Source: Arcticibacter eurypsychrophilus (GTDB lineage Bacteria; Bacteroidota; Bacteroidia; Sphingobacteriales; Sphingobacteriaceae). From it: 64,000 nucleotides of DNA. Location of the stretch: the NCBI RefSeq assembly GCF_001730525.1, contig NZ_MDFN01000006.1, positions 90,248 through 154,247 of the forward strand. The letters are read 5' to 3'. The position numbers and the translations under genes are program-made. Positions 39,220 to 49,023 of this stretch are shown in pieces. The notes below the pieces were generated by a model. The model worked only from the letters and a program-made list of their open reading frames with translations, ran no database searches and had not been told where the DNA came from. Positions within the stretch are counted from its first letter, which is position 1. Each line of letters begins with the position of its first letter.

Positions 39220-40947
39220 CTATTTTTTATCGATTACCAAATAGACTGATGCTCTTGCAGGAAGATCTAATTTAATCTCTCCCTGCGCCGCAACCGCATA
39301 CGCTTTGATCTGTTTGTAAGTTGATGGTCCACCGGTTGTTTCGTTAGGCCCAATTGCATTTACATAAACTTTAGGAGAAAAATTGCCATTATCACTCCCT
39401 CCCGTTAATGTGTACCAATAATACCGGCTTCCCGGATTGAAGTTCTTTACCAATATTTTAACGGTTTGTGCTGTGGCCCCTTTATTAATCAACACTGCAC
39501 CCACCTCACCTGAAGAATAAGATGAAGCATAAGAAACAATATCAGAATTACCCTGCACTTCAGAAGCAAGCATTCTATCGCCAAAATACTTTTGAAAATA
39601 GTACATATGATAGAAAACCGGCCTGGGGTTCCACTTCGAAGTTCCATTACCTTCATCACCCAAACCAAACATGCCATGATCATCACCATTATTGTACCCA
39701 TTTGCAATATCCCAGCGGCTTGCCATTCCATACTTATTTTTAAGTAGTTCCCCTAAAACCATATCAGCATGTATCCCTACAATATTTGATACCATCTGTT
39801 TAGAACCTACCGCAAATATGTTCCATTCGGTTAGTGCTAATGGCTTTTCTGCCACTCCATTGGCCTGTGCCATTTGTTTTACATACTCAACCATGCTTTT
39901 AGTCATGGTAACAGCTGATCCGAGGATATCTGAAACATTGGAATTCGTATTATATGGCGTATAATAGGAGTGAATAATATGATAATCGGGAGTATTGCCA
40001 GCCTGACTAAGTACCCCGGCATTCCAGGTCTTATCGGTTGCGGTAGCCCATGAAGCAGGGGCTTCGGCCAATAGTTGCGCCCCGATGTATATAGTTTTAC
40101 CTATGTCCTGCGCTGCTTTTTTCATCGAGTCAGCAAAAACTTTAAAGTGCCTACCGTAAAGATCACCTGTAATATACTCAGACTGCCCATCCTTATTTTG
40201 ACTCAACTCAATCCGATACCCTGCCTGCCAAGTTCCATTGCTTTCGTTCCCAATTTCCCAATATTTAGTTCGCCCCTTATCATACCGAACCCAATCTGCA
40301 GCCAGATGTGCAGCTGCAGTAACAGGATTCGCGGCTGTACCATACCGGGCATAACCATAATTTACGGTAATGATTCCCGTACTTTGAGTCTGCTGTAACA
40401 TGCTGTAGTAATTATCCAAAGAAAGCGTCCAGCTGGACGTATTTTTTCCATACCAATAACCGGCATCTGCAATCACATTATCCCCATTATAAATTTTCAC
40501 TGGTGCATCTGCCGGAGGACTATTTACTAATGCATTCCAGAAGTAGATACTTGATATATTTCCTCCCGGAAAACGAATGATAGTAGGAGCCAAATCTTTC
40601 AGATGATTGATTAATATAGGTTCAGTAACCATCTGACCAATATAAGGGTTGGTATTTGTGCCAAAAAGATATTTAGGAACCTTAGTCAGGATGGTATTTC
40701 CATCTATTGTAACTGTAATGATTGCAACAGAGCTTGTTTGGGCAACTAAATCATAAGCAGGAGCCACAAAGTTTTTAACCACCCAATCATCTAAAAAGAT
40801 TCCCTGTGTCTTGGCTGTCTCCGGATCAGCAGGAGTAGTTGGGACGATTTCAGGATCTACCTTTACTTCCTCACTGGCCTTTTTTTCCTTTTTACAAGCA
40901 AATGCAACAAGAATAAGTGCAAAGCAAATCATTCTTTTAATCATCAT
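39220..40947 (-). CDS. Clan GH-A retaining glycoside hydrolase, lipoprotein (GH51/GH39-like, family unresolved)
   Basis: 575 residues. A short hydrophobic signal ends in a likely lipobox (FAC, Cys18) followed by a Lys/Glu-rich linker to about residue 50. The TIM barrel has RFPGGNISS, acid/base Glu235 in YWEIGNESNG and nucleophile Glu374 in LALTEWNIF, spaced as in clan GH-A; a beta domain follows (about 470-575). I cannot assign the family by eye: GH51 arabinofuranosidase or endoglucanase is closest, GH44 or GH39 less so. It is the only plausible endo-acting, surface-anchored enzyme in the locus. It is a separate transcript with its own copy of the operator, directly downstream of the regulator gene. 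Confidence 0.78.
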   Translation of the reverse strand: MMIKRMICFALILVAFACKKEKKASEEVKVDPEIVPTTPADPETAKTQGIFLDDWVVKNFVAPAYDLVAQTSSVAIITVTIDGNTILTKVPKYLFGTNTNPYIGQMVTEPILINHLKDLAPTIIRFPGGNISSIYFWNALVNSPPADAPVKIYNGDNVIADAGYWYGKNTSSWTLSLDNYYSMLQQTQSTGIITVNYGYARYGTAANPVTAAAHLAADWVRYDKGRTKYWEIGNESNGTWQAGYRIELSQNKDGQSEYITGDLYGRHFKVFADSMKKAAQDIGKTIYIGAQLLAEAPASWATATDKTWNAGVLSQAGNTPDYHIIHSYYTPYNTNSNVSDILGSAVTMTKSMVEYVKQMAQANGVAEKPLALTEWNIFAVGSKQMVSNIVGIHADMVLGELLKNKYGMASRWDIANGYNNGDDHGMFGLGDEGNGTSKWNPRPVFYHMYYFQKYFGDRMLASEVQGNSDIVSYASSYSSGEVGAVLINKGATAQTVKILVKNFNPGSRYYWYTLTGGSDNGNFSPKVYVNAIGPNETTGGPSTYKQIKAYAVAAQGEIKLDLPARASVYLVIDKK

Positions 40948-41050
40948 ATTATTCCCTTTGGTTAGATAGTTTAATTATAATAAGGCTTAGGCTATAATAT
41001 AATTAACGGATTCAATTGGCTAAGAATCACATGTATTCGTGTGATTCTTT

Positions 41051-41121
41051 TGTAAATCTATACACAGACAAATGAGGGGAGGGTATCGAAATGTTAACAT
41101 TTAGGGATCAAAATGTTAACC
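41051..41121 (-). promoter_or_regulatory. Second copy of the candidate hybrid-two-component operator/promoter
   Basis: Core repeats ATCGAAATGTTAA (from 41085) and ATCAAAATGTTAA (from 41107), period 22 bp, and TGTAAATCTATA at 41051-41062, 30 bp from the first GGGTATC. Layout matches 39034-39104 exactly. It lies upstream of the GH-A gene and just past the regulator stop codon. Confidence 0.72.
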
Positions 41122-41149
41122 ATAACTAATCGATTGAAGATCAGGCAAT

Positions 41150-44100
41150 TTATTCTATTGTAGAACCATTTAAATTATGATGCGTTTTGATATATGCAGA
41201 CGGTAAAACACCATACTCCGCTTTAAAATATTTAGCAAAAGCTTTGGGATTATTAAAACCCGCCTCATAGGCTATTTCCGCCACGGTTAACTGCGATTTC
41301 TCCAGAAGTCTTGCTGCTCGCTTCAATCTGATACTCCTAATAAACTCAATTGGCGTTTGTCTGGTCAGTTGCAACAGTCTCTTATATAAGGCCACCCGAC
41401 TCATACACATAAGCTGGCTAAATTCTTCCACAGAGAAATCCGTATTAGAAATATTCTTCTCCAGAATTATTAGTGCTTGTTGAATAAAGCGTTCATCTGC
41501 CGACTGCACTTCCACTTCTACAGGCCTTACTTCCACCTGTTTCTGATACGTTTTACGCAAAGAATCCTGACGAATCAGCAGATTTTTAATCTTAGAAAGC
41601 AATATTTCGAAGTTAAAGGGTTTAGTCATGTAGTCATTAGCACCAGTTTCCAAACCACGCAGAACCTGCTCTTCACCAGTTAAAGCAGTAAGCAATATAA
41701 TAGGGATATGACTGGTCCGCTTATCGTTCCTCAATTTTGCACATAGATCAATACCATTCATTTCAGGCATACTGATATCCGACACGATTAAATCAGGATG
41801 CAGAGAAAGGGCCTTATTCCAGCCTGCCTTTCCATTTGTCGCTTCAATAATCGTATAAACCTGTTTTAAATTGTCCTTTAAGTAAAAACGAAAATCATCA
41901 TTATCTTCAATAAGCAGAATAACTGGTTTCTTTAAACTAACCTTACTTTTTTCTTCTACCTGATTTTCAATATGCGCATGCAGCTCAGTTTCCAAAACCA
42001 CTTCTTCATAGTCGAGCTCAGTAACATTCGTTGAAATGGAAATCAAAGGAAATTCAACCGTAAAACAACTTCCTTTACCCGGCTCGCTCTCCACTTTTAT
42101 AGTCCCATGATGTAAATTCACAAATTCTTTAGTGATCGATAAACCAATACCGCTTCCCTGGTTTACCATATAGCCCGGCACCTCATTTTGAAAGAAACGC
42201 TCAAAGATCTTATCCTGTTTATTCAGGGGGATTCCTATGCCACTGTCCCTGATGACTATTATAATGGTCGAATGCTGATCATCCTGTAACTCAAACTTCA
42301 GCGCCATACTAATTTCACCACCTTCAGAAGTGAATTTAAAGGCATTGGACAAAAGGTTAAAAAGAATCCTTTCTATTTTGTCAGGATCAAAACTAGTAGT
42401 AAAGGAGCTCAGCATTGAAGTAAAGGAATACGTAATATTCTTGTTTTCAGCCAGATCAGTGAATGACTGAAAATTTTCCTTCATAAATTCAACAACATCA
42501 TCTTCAACAGGCTGGAGTTTAAGTTCCTTTACCTCCATCTTACGGAAATCCATTAACTGGTTCACCAAATTCAACAGTCGTTTTGCATTCCGTTGAATCA
42601 ATTGCAGATGGATCTTTTCTGCCGTATCTTTATTCTGCTTCAACAGCTTATCCAGAGGAGCAAGTATCAAAGAAAGAGGCGTCCTGAACTCATGACTCAC
42701 ATTCGTGAAGAACTTAATTTTCATCATATCCAGCTCATGCATCTGTTGCGATGACTGACGCTCCTGTTCCAAAGTAAACTGCGCTTTCAACTTCTGAATA
42801 CCACGCCTCCGCAGAGTAAAAATAATACCAATAGCAGCAAGCAGATAAAATAACCGGGCAAAAGTGGTATTCCAGAATGGTGGAAGGATCTTAATTCTTA
42901 AATATGCTCCCCCAGGACTCCATACCCCATTATCATTTGCCGCCTTTACTTTAAACACATAATCACCCGGATCAAGGTTAGTAAAGGTTGCTTTGCGCTC
43001 CCGACTATCTGTCGTAACCCATTTATCATTAAATCCCTCCAGGATATACGAATATTTATTCTTTGCCGCGTTAGAAAAATTAAGTGCTGCAAATTCAATA
43101 GAAAAAACATTCTGATTATGATTCAACACGATCTCCTTCGTATTGGAAATTGAGTTGGTGATAACAGGATTTCCATCTATTAATTCATCCGGACAAATAC
43201 TTTTATTAAACAACTGAAAATCAGTAAAAGCAACTACAGGTGATTGCTTATTGGTCTTAATGATATGCGGATCAAAAAGATTAAATCCATTAGCACCTCC
43301 GAAAATTAATTCCCCCCTACTTGTTTTAAAGGCCGCATTCTCATTAAACTCTTTTCCCTGAAGCCCATCAAGCTCATCATAATTCTTAAAATGAACCTGA
43401 TAACCAACCCCTTTTTTAGATAAAATCAACCTGGACACTCCCTTAGTTGTACTCAACCACATCGCATGATTATTATCTTCCAGAATAGTTAAAATCGTAT
43501 GATCTACAATTCCGTTTGTAGTTCTCAACGTATTAAACCTCGCTTTAACAGGATCATATATACTGATGCCTTCCTGCGTGCCCACCCAAATCCAGCCCCT
43601 GCTATCTAAATTCAAGGATAAAATATTATTATTGACTAGTCCCTTTGAACGAACATCACTGTAAGAATAATGTATAAACTTCCCCGTGTTCTTCAACCTA
43701 ACATCAATTCCATTATCCGTTCCCAGCCATAAATTGCCTGCCCGATCCTCCAATAATGCATTGATATAGTTTGATTTTATAGTATTCGGATCCGAAGCCC
43801 TGTAATGTTTAAAAATTTTAGTACTCCTGTCAAAAAGATTCAAGCCTCCATTTAAAGTGCCAACCCATAGGCGATGAGCCGAGTCTTCCATGATTTCCCA
43901 AACCCGGTCGTCAGATAGACTGGCCGGATTCGTATCACTATGCCTGTAATTCACAAACGTTTTCCCGTCGAAACAATCCAGCCCCCCAAAGTACGTACCG
44001 ATCCATAATTTTTGCTCATGATCAATACACAAACTAACCACCACATCATTACTCAGGCTGTTCAATTGAGAGACATTGTGTTTATAGGTTTTAAAGGTAT

Positions 44101-45256
44101 TAGTCGTTCTGTTAAAATAAATCAAACCGCCTCCATTGGTGCCAATCCACAAATTCCCTGCTTTATCTTCCACAAAACGGTTCACATCATCGTAAGGCAG
44201 ACTAGTAAATTCAGCTGACTGATGCCGGTAAAGTGGGAACTTGATAATATTTTCATGATAAAAGCTTAATCCCCTCTTAAATGTACCGACCCACATGATT
44301 CCTGTATCATCTTTATAAATGACAGGCGTACTGTTTTGAGCCACACTTTTCTCATCCCCTTCCCTATTGGAAAGATAACTGATGCTGCGGTTCCATTTGT
44401 TCAAAAGGTTAATCCCGCCATGATCCGTACCCAGCCATATAATCCCTTTATCGTCCTGACTTACACTATAAATATTATTCGTATTCAGCTTCAGATCACT
44501 TTTATTGGTATAATGAGTTATAGTTTTTCCCGTTTGGGAAATACAGAAAACTCCTTTTGGCCGATCTTTCGAATAAACCCAAAGATCACCCTGCCGATCA
44601 ATAAACAAACTATAGCTGGCTGCATCCGTAATCGTTTTCTTATAGACACGACGATGATCACCGGCACTGAACTGCTCTAAACTCCCCTGATTATTAACCG
44701 TCCACACCGCCCCATCCACAGAAACAGCCACAGATGTAATGATAGAAGAGCCTTGAGTAGAGATAAGTTTGGCCTTTTTATCCGATTCCTTAAACTGATA
44801 CAATGCATTACCAGCCAGCAGATAAAAATTCCCTTTTTTGTCGTCCCTAATATCAGTGAGAAGAGTATTGATTCCCAATGATCTTAAAAACCGCTCAGGG
44901 TGCCGATCAAAACGTTCCTTCTGCGGATCATAGATCGTATATCCCAAACGGGTCTGAACCCAAAGCTTTCCATAAGGTCCTTGCTGAATATTTAAAATAT
45001 TATCGTCATTTATAGAAGTAGAGTCTTTCAGGTTATGCTTGAATATTTTAAACGAATACCCATCATATCGGTTCAATCCGGATAGTGTACCAAACCACAT
45101 GAATCCTGTTTTATCTTTAAGGATACTGTTAATCTGATTATTTGATAAACCTGAAGAGATCTGAAGTTGCGAAAATTGATAAGAATGCGGCTGTGCCTGG
45201 CTATGGAATGTGACCACAATCAGAAATAAACTTAGCTTACAGGCCTTGGCGAACAT
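41150..45256 (-). CDS. Hybrid two-component system regulator (HTCS), one-piece sensor to AraC output
   Basis: 1368 residues. Signal peptide; two seven-bladed propellers of Reg_prop repeats (about 30-680; recurrent GxLWIGTxxGGLxxF); Y_Y_Y domain (about 700-785); one membrane helix near 800; HisKA with phospho-acceptor His855 in SHEFRTPLS; HATPase (RDSGIGIPLN; GSGIGLSI); receiver with Asp1160 in LIVSDISMPEMNG; AraC-type helix-turn-helix at the C-terminus (about 1265-1368). HTCS proteins sense a specific oligosaccharide in the periplasm and activate the adjacent locus. It is divergent from the siderophore receptor and directly upstream of the locus genes on the same strand. Confidence 0.97.
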   Translation of the reverse strand: MFAKACKLSLFLIVVTFHSQAQPHSYQFSQLQISSGLSNNQINSILKDKTGFMWFGTLSGLNRYDGYSFKIFKHNLKDSTSINDDNILNIQQGPYGKLWVQTRLGYTIYDPQKERFDRHPERFLRSLGINTLLTDIRDDKKGNFYLLAGNALYQFKESDKKAKLISTQGSSIITSVAVSVDGAVWTVNNQGSLEQFSAGDHRRVYKKTITDAASYSLFIDRQGDLWVYSKDRPKGVFCISQTGKTITHYTNKSDLKLNTNNIYSVSQDDKGIIWLGTDHGGINLLNKWNRSISYLSNREGDEKSVAQNSTPVIYKDDTGIMWVGTFKRGLSFYHENIIKFPLYRHQSAEFTSLPYDDVNRFVEDKAGNLWIGTNGGGLIYFNRTTNTFKTYKHNVSQLNSLSNDVVVSLCIDHEQKLWIGTYFGGLDCFDGKTFVNYRHSDTNPASLSDDRVWEIMEDSAHRLWVGTLNGGLNLFDRSTKIFKHYRASDPNTIKSNYINALLEDRAGNLWLGTDNGIDVRLKNTGKFIHYSYSDVRSKGLVNNNILSLNLDSRGWIWVGTQEGISIYDPVKARFNTLRTTNGIVDHTILTILEDNNHAMWLSTTKGVSRLILSKKGVGYQVHFKNYDELDGLQGKEFNENAAFKTSRGELIFGGANGFNLFDPHIIKTNKQSPVVAFTDFQLFNKSICPDELIDGNPVITNSISNTKEIVLNHNQNVFSIEFAALNFSNAAKNKYSYILEGFNDKWVTTDSRERKATFTNLDPGDYVFKVKAANDNGVWSPGGAYLRIKILPPFWNTTFARLFYLLAAIGIIFTLRRRGIQKLKAQFTLEQERQSSQQMHELDMMKIKFFTNVSHEFRTPLSLILAPLDKLLKQNKDTAEKIHLQLIQRNAKRLLNLVNQLMDFRKMEVKELKLQPVEDDVVEFMKENFQSFTDLAENKNITYSFTSMLSSFTTSFDPDKIERILFNLLSNAFKFTSEGGEISMALKFELQDDQHSTIIIVIRDSGIGIPLNKQDKIFERFFQNEVPGYMVNQGSGIGLSITKEFVNLHHGTIKVESEPGKGSCFTVEFPLISISTNVTELDYEEVVLETELHAHIENQVEEKSKVSLKKPVILLIEDNDDFRFYLKDNLKQVYTIIEATNGKAGWNKALSLHPDLIVSDISMPEMNGIDLCAKLRNDKRTSHIPIILLTALTGEEQVLRGLETGANDYMTKPFNFEILLSKIKNLLIRQDSLRKTYQKQVEVRPVEVEVQSADERFIQQALIILEKNISNTDFSVEEFSQLMCMSRVALYKRLLQLTRQTPIEFIRSIRLKRAARLLEKSQLTVAEIAYEAGFNNPKAFAKYFKAEYGVLPSAYIKTHHNLNGSTIE

Positions 45257-45436
45257 TTAAAATCAGTTAGTTAAAATAGGTTACCACTTCTCTATTCGAA
45301 GATAGGATTTATTATGCTAAAGGCAGAAAAGTAAATATTATTTAACAACCAGTCCTTTCATCAAAATCTTCGTTTATTTAAAATAATTCTAAATAGTGTT
45401 TCATATTTAAGATGAGATTTGTATTTTCGTCTAAAA

Positions 45437-45453
45437 TTAGAATCAATCTAAAT
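45437..45453 (+). promoter_or_regulatory. Candidate metal-responsive operator before the siderophore receptor
   Basis: TTAGAATCAATCTAAAT, a partial palindrome ending 4 bp before the ATG; a third TCTAA half-site at 45430 makes an array TCTAA-AA-TTAGA-ATCAA-TCTAA. A 15/17 match occurs at 53295-53311. A Fur- or DtxR-type repressor is an inference. Confidence 0.5.
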
Positions 45454-45457
45454 AACA

Positions 45458-47959
45458 ATGAAGAAATTTCACTCCCTTATCTTACTCACGGTATGTTACA
45501 GTCTGATCACTTTGACTGTAGTGGCCCAATCAAAAAACGGGACTATATCCGGCAATGTAAAAACTATTGACGGCAAACCTGCAAATTCTGTAAGTGTTGC
45601 ACTTTCAGGAAGTAACAAAGGAACGATGACCGATGATAACGGCAGTTATACGATATCCAATATTAAACCTGGAAATTATACTCTTAAAGTGTCTTTCGTG
45701 GGTTTAAAAACGCAGAAACGCCAGGTAAGCGTCGGTGCAGGCATCAAAAGTAAAATTGATTTTACTATCAGTGAAAGCGCTTCTCAACTAAATGAAGTTG
45801 TAGTCATGGGTTCTCAAACTTTGAATAAACCTGTAACTTTAGGTAAAGCGAACATTCGCCCATTAGATCTGCCACAAAGCACAGGTGTAATTCCAAGCAC
45901 CGTGATTGCTGATCAACAGGCCATTCGTCTGGGCGATGTCGTTAAAAATGTGAGCGGAGTATCTCTTACACAATCACGTGGGGGAGTTGCAGAAACGTTT
46001 TCCGCACGTGGCTATAGCATCGGTATTGCAGGCTCAGGCGGTAGTATTTTCAAAAATGGCATTATCACTAACACACAGGGTTTCCCAGATGCCAGTACAT
46101 TAGAGTCCATAGAGGTATTAAAAGGCAGCTCTGCTTTGTTATATGGTAACGTGTCTGGTGGAGTTATCATTAATCTGGTAACAAAAAAACCACGATTTGA
46201 CTGGGGTGGATCGGTATCTATGCTCGCCGGAAGCTATAATCAATACAAACCAACTTTAGATCTTTACGGCCCTATAAGCAAAAACCTGGCCTTCCGCGTA
46301 GTAGGCACACATGAAAATGCGGACAGTTACCGCGATGTTGTAAACGTAAATCGCACATACGTAAATCCATCGTTGCTTTATAAAATCGGAGGCAAAACCG
46401 ATATCTTATTAGAAGGTGATTACCTGAAGTCAGATATAGTACCTGACGCCGGTGCAGGCATACCCAATAATCGTATCACGATTACCGAGGTACCGAAACA
46501 GCCAAGAAACAGGTTTATTTACCCAAACTGGGCTTATAATAAGACGGAACAAGGTTCTGGCTATTTAACCATTAACCACCGTTTTAATGACAATTGGAAA
46601 TTAACAGCTGTCGGTGGCTTACAAAACACTACGGTTAACGGATTTGGAGTAGGTGTACCCACAACCATCGAAGCCAATGGCAATTGGACCCGTAACCTAA
46701 GTGCTGTAAAAAGTGCAGAAAAAGATTATTCTGCTCAACTCAATCTAAATGCTGCATTCAAAACCGGTTCTATCGGACACCAGTTATTGTTCGGCTCTGA
46801 CTTTACCCGAATAGTAGCAAAAAATAATACGTTCAAGTACACATCCGCTGAAGGTACTGTAGGTACACGCTATGACATGATCAATATCTATGATTCAGCC
46901 ACATTTAATGTTCGTGCCGATATTCCAGCCATAGCAGATACCGCATTAACCACTACTCCACAGAATCGAATGGGCATTTACATACAAGATCTGGTTAGCA
47001 TTTCGAGCAAATTCAAAGTATTGGCAGGCCTAAGATGGTCTTATCAAAAAGCCTTCCAGACCACTATTTTCAATAATGTTACCCAACAGGAACGCCGTGG
47101 TTTAACAGCAGATAAAGCAGATAAAGCCTTTTCTCCCAAAATTGCATTTATCTATCAACCGGTACAAACAACATCCGTGTATGCCAGCTATACGAACAAT
47201 TTCACCATTAACAGCGGTCAGGATATTTATCTTAACAATCTAAAACCATCGATTGTAGATCAATATGAAGCCGGTGTGAAAAATGAATTTCTAAATGGAC
47301 GCCTATCAGCCAATCTGAGTATTTACCGCATTCGCAACAGTAACTTTGCACAGACTGCTTTACTAGACCAAAATGGAAATCAAAATACGAATACCAGTAT
47401 TAAAACGCTTAACGGTCAAACGACTAGTGACGGTCTAGAAGTTGATGTAAACGGATCCCTGTCTAAAAATTTCTATTTTATTGCCGGCTATGGGTATAAC
47501 TACATGCGATACACTAGTACTTCTGACACTACAGGCTCGCAGGTTGAGGGCGAAAGGCTTATCAACAACCCCGCACATACGGCCAACGGTTCAATCTTTT
47601 ACACTTTTGATCAGGGAAAAGTTAAAGGTCTCAAAATTGGAGCGTCTGCATTCTATACAGGAAAACGTAATGGTGGCAACAACAATACCATTGGACTAGT
47701 GCCAGGTGAACTCAATAGTGCAAAAGTACCTGTTACTCTAGCAAACCCTCTGGGAGTTACATCATCTTACAACGCCCTATTCCCATTAACAGGTTTTACA
47801 ACTGTCGATCTTTCTGCAGGTTATAGTTTCAGGCAACTATCACTGCTCGCTAAAGTGGCTAACATTTTTGACACTTTTAATTATATCGTTCATGACCGTT
47901 ATAGCCTTAACCCTATCCCTCCACGCATGTTTGTTGCAACTTTAGCTTATAAATTTTAG
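45458..47959 (+). CDS. TonB-dependent siderophore receptor
   Basis: 833 residues. Signal peptide (MKKFHSLILLTVCYSLITLT...), carboxypeptidase-regulatory-like domain (about 28-105), TonB-box region (LNEVVVMGSQTLNKPV), plug (about 130-245; FSARGYSIG, ESIEVLKGSSALLYGNVSGG), barrel ending YSLNPIPPRMFVATLAYKF with the terminal Phe. The RGY and GSSALLYGN motifs are those of FhuE/FpvA-type ferric-siderophore receptors. It transports an iron complex into the periplasm. It is followed by a terminator and then apbE; the flavin-reductase operon converges from the other side and shares an operator-like palindrome. Confidence 0.93.
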   Translation: MKKFHSLILLTVCYSLITLTVVAQSKNGTISGNVKTIDGKPANSVSVALSGSNKGTMTDDNGSYTISNIKPGNYTLKVSFVGLKTQKRQVSVGAGIKSKIDFTISESASQLNEVVVMGSQTLNKPVTLGKANIRPLDLPQSTGVIPSTVIADQQAIRLGDVVKNVSGVSLTQSRGGVAETFSARGYSIGIAGSGGSIFKNGIITNTQGFPDASTLESIEVLKGSSALLYGNVSGGVIINLVTKKPRFDWGGSVSMLAGSYNQYKPTLDLYGPISKNLAFRVVGTHENADSYRDVVNVNRTYVNPSLLYKIGGKTDILLEGDYLKSDIVPDAGAGIPNNRITITEVPKQPRNRFIYPNWAYNKTEQGSGYLTINHRFNDNWKLTAVGGLQNTTVNGFGVGVPTTIEANGNWTRNLSAVKSAEKDYSAQLNLNAAFKTGSIGHQLLFGSDFTRIVAKNNTFKYTSAEGTVGTRYDMINIYDSATFNVRADIPAIADTALTTTPQNRMGIYIQDLVSISSKFKVLAGLRWSYQKAFQTTIFNNVTQQERRGLTADKADKAFSPKIAFIYQPVQTTSVYASYTNNFTINSGQDIYLNNLKPSIVDQYEAGVKNEFLNGRLSANLSIYRIRNSNFAQTALLDQNGNQNTNTSIKTLNGQTTSDGLEVDVNGSLSKNFYFIAGYGYNYMRYTSTSDTTGSQVEGERLINNPAHTANGSIFYTFDQGKVKGLKIGASAFYTGKRNGGNNNTIGLVPGELNSAKVPVTLANPLGVTSSYNALFPLTGFTTVDLSAGYSFRQLSLLAKVANIFDTFNYIVHDRYSLNPIPPRMFVATLAYKF

Positions 47960-47980
47960 TATATACTATTATATGATTCA

Positions 47981-48010
47981 AACCGGGCACATAATTGTCC
48001 GGTTTTTTTT
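47981..48010 (+). terminator. Intrinsic terminator between siderophore receptor and apbE
   Basis: AACCGGGCA and TGTCCGGTT (one G-T pair) around loop CATAAT, then eight T. It ends 15 bp before the apbE ATG, so apbE gets partial read-through or has its own start. Confidence 0.85.
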
Positions 48011-48025
48011 CGAATTTTAAATCCA

Positions 48026-49015
48026 ATGAAAAAACTGATTTTACCGGTAATCATCTTATTGTCTTTAAACGTCAGTTCACAGGTCCTGCGTAAAAGAACA
48101 ATAATGCTGATGGGTAGCCGATGGGATATTACACTAGTAGCCAACGACTCTACCCTGGCCACACAAAATATTGACACCGTAATCGCCGAGGTTAGCCGCA
48201 TAGAATACCTGATATCCGATTGGAAGCCCGAATCGCAAGTATCACAGGTTAACCAAAATGCAGGCATCCGCCCTGTTCAGGTGGACCGTGAAGTGTTTGA
48301 ACTAACCAGGCGGGCAATCCATTTATCTCGCATAACAAGCGGTGCTTTTGATATCAGCTTTGCCGCTATGGATAGGATCTGGAAGTTTGATGGTTCAATG
48401 ACGGCAATGCCAACGCCGGAAACCATTAAGAAATCGGTAGAAAAAGTAGGGTATAAAAACATCATTCTTGACAGCGCAAATTCTACTATATTTTTAAAAC
48501 TAAAGGGAATGAAAATTGCCTTTGGAGCATTGGGTGAAGGTTACGCGGCGGACAGAAGCCGCGAATTAATGCTTAAAAAAGGTATTCAAGCAGGTATCGT
48601 AAATGGCTCCGGAGATATGAGCGTTTGGGGTCAACAACCTGATGGCAGCGACTGGAATATAGGAATCACAAACCCAATGAAAGAAGACACCATTATTGCA
48701 GTCGTTCCTCTGCACCAGGGATCCGTAGTCACTTCCGGCAGTTACGAAAAGTTTGTTGTCTTCAATGGCAAACGCTACGCCCACATCATCAACCCTGCCA
48801 CCGGTTACCCCGCTACAGGACTATGCAGCGTAACTGTTTTCGGTCCAAGCGCCGAACAAGCAAATGGGTTCAGCACCTCCATGATGGTTTTAGGAAAGGA
48901 TGCTGCGACACAGTTCATTAAAAAATTTCCCGACTATACCTATATCCTGATTACAGATAATGGTCAGGTATTTTCATCCCCAAAGCTCCATTTAAAAAAA
49001 CTTCAAGCGATGTAG
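48026..49015 (+). CDS. apbE: FAD:protein FMN transferase
   Basis: 329 residues with signal peptide. It attaches FMN covalently to Ser/Thr of extracytoplasmic redox proteins using FAD. Conserved features: MGSRWDITL, EYLISDWKPESQVSQVNQ, GAFDIS, GALGEGYAADRS, NGSGDMSVWG, and the Mg2+-site VTSGSYEKF and HIINPATGYPA segments. The call is firm. Its natural partner in this locus appears to be the DUF2271 protein (51232-51720), which carries a flavinylation-like motif. The gene converges on the PepSY-reductase gene with 8 bp between stop codons. Confidence 0.96.
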   Translation: MKKLILPVIILLSLNVSSQVLRKRTIMLMGSRWDITLVANDSTLATQNIDTVIAEVSRIEYLISDWKPESQVSQVNQNAGIRPVQVDREVFELTRRAIHLSRITSGAFDISFAAMDRIWKFDGSMTAMPTPETIKKSVEKVGYKNIILDSANSTIFLKLKGMKIAFGALGEGYAADRSRELMLKKGIQAGIVNGSGDMSVWGQQPDGSDWNIGITNPMKEDTIIAVVPLHQGSVVTSGSYEKFVVFNGKRYAHIINPATGYPATGLCSVTVFGPSAEQANGFSTSMMVLGKDAATQFIKKFPDYTYILITDNGQVFSSPKLHLKKLQAM

Positions 49016-49023
49016 TTACTGCA

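Noticed and set aside
39220..40947. Firm GH44 xyloglucanase assignment
   Set aside because: The acid/base (IGNE) and nucleophile (TEWN) contexts do not match the GH44 motifs I know; left as clan GH-A.
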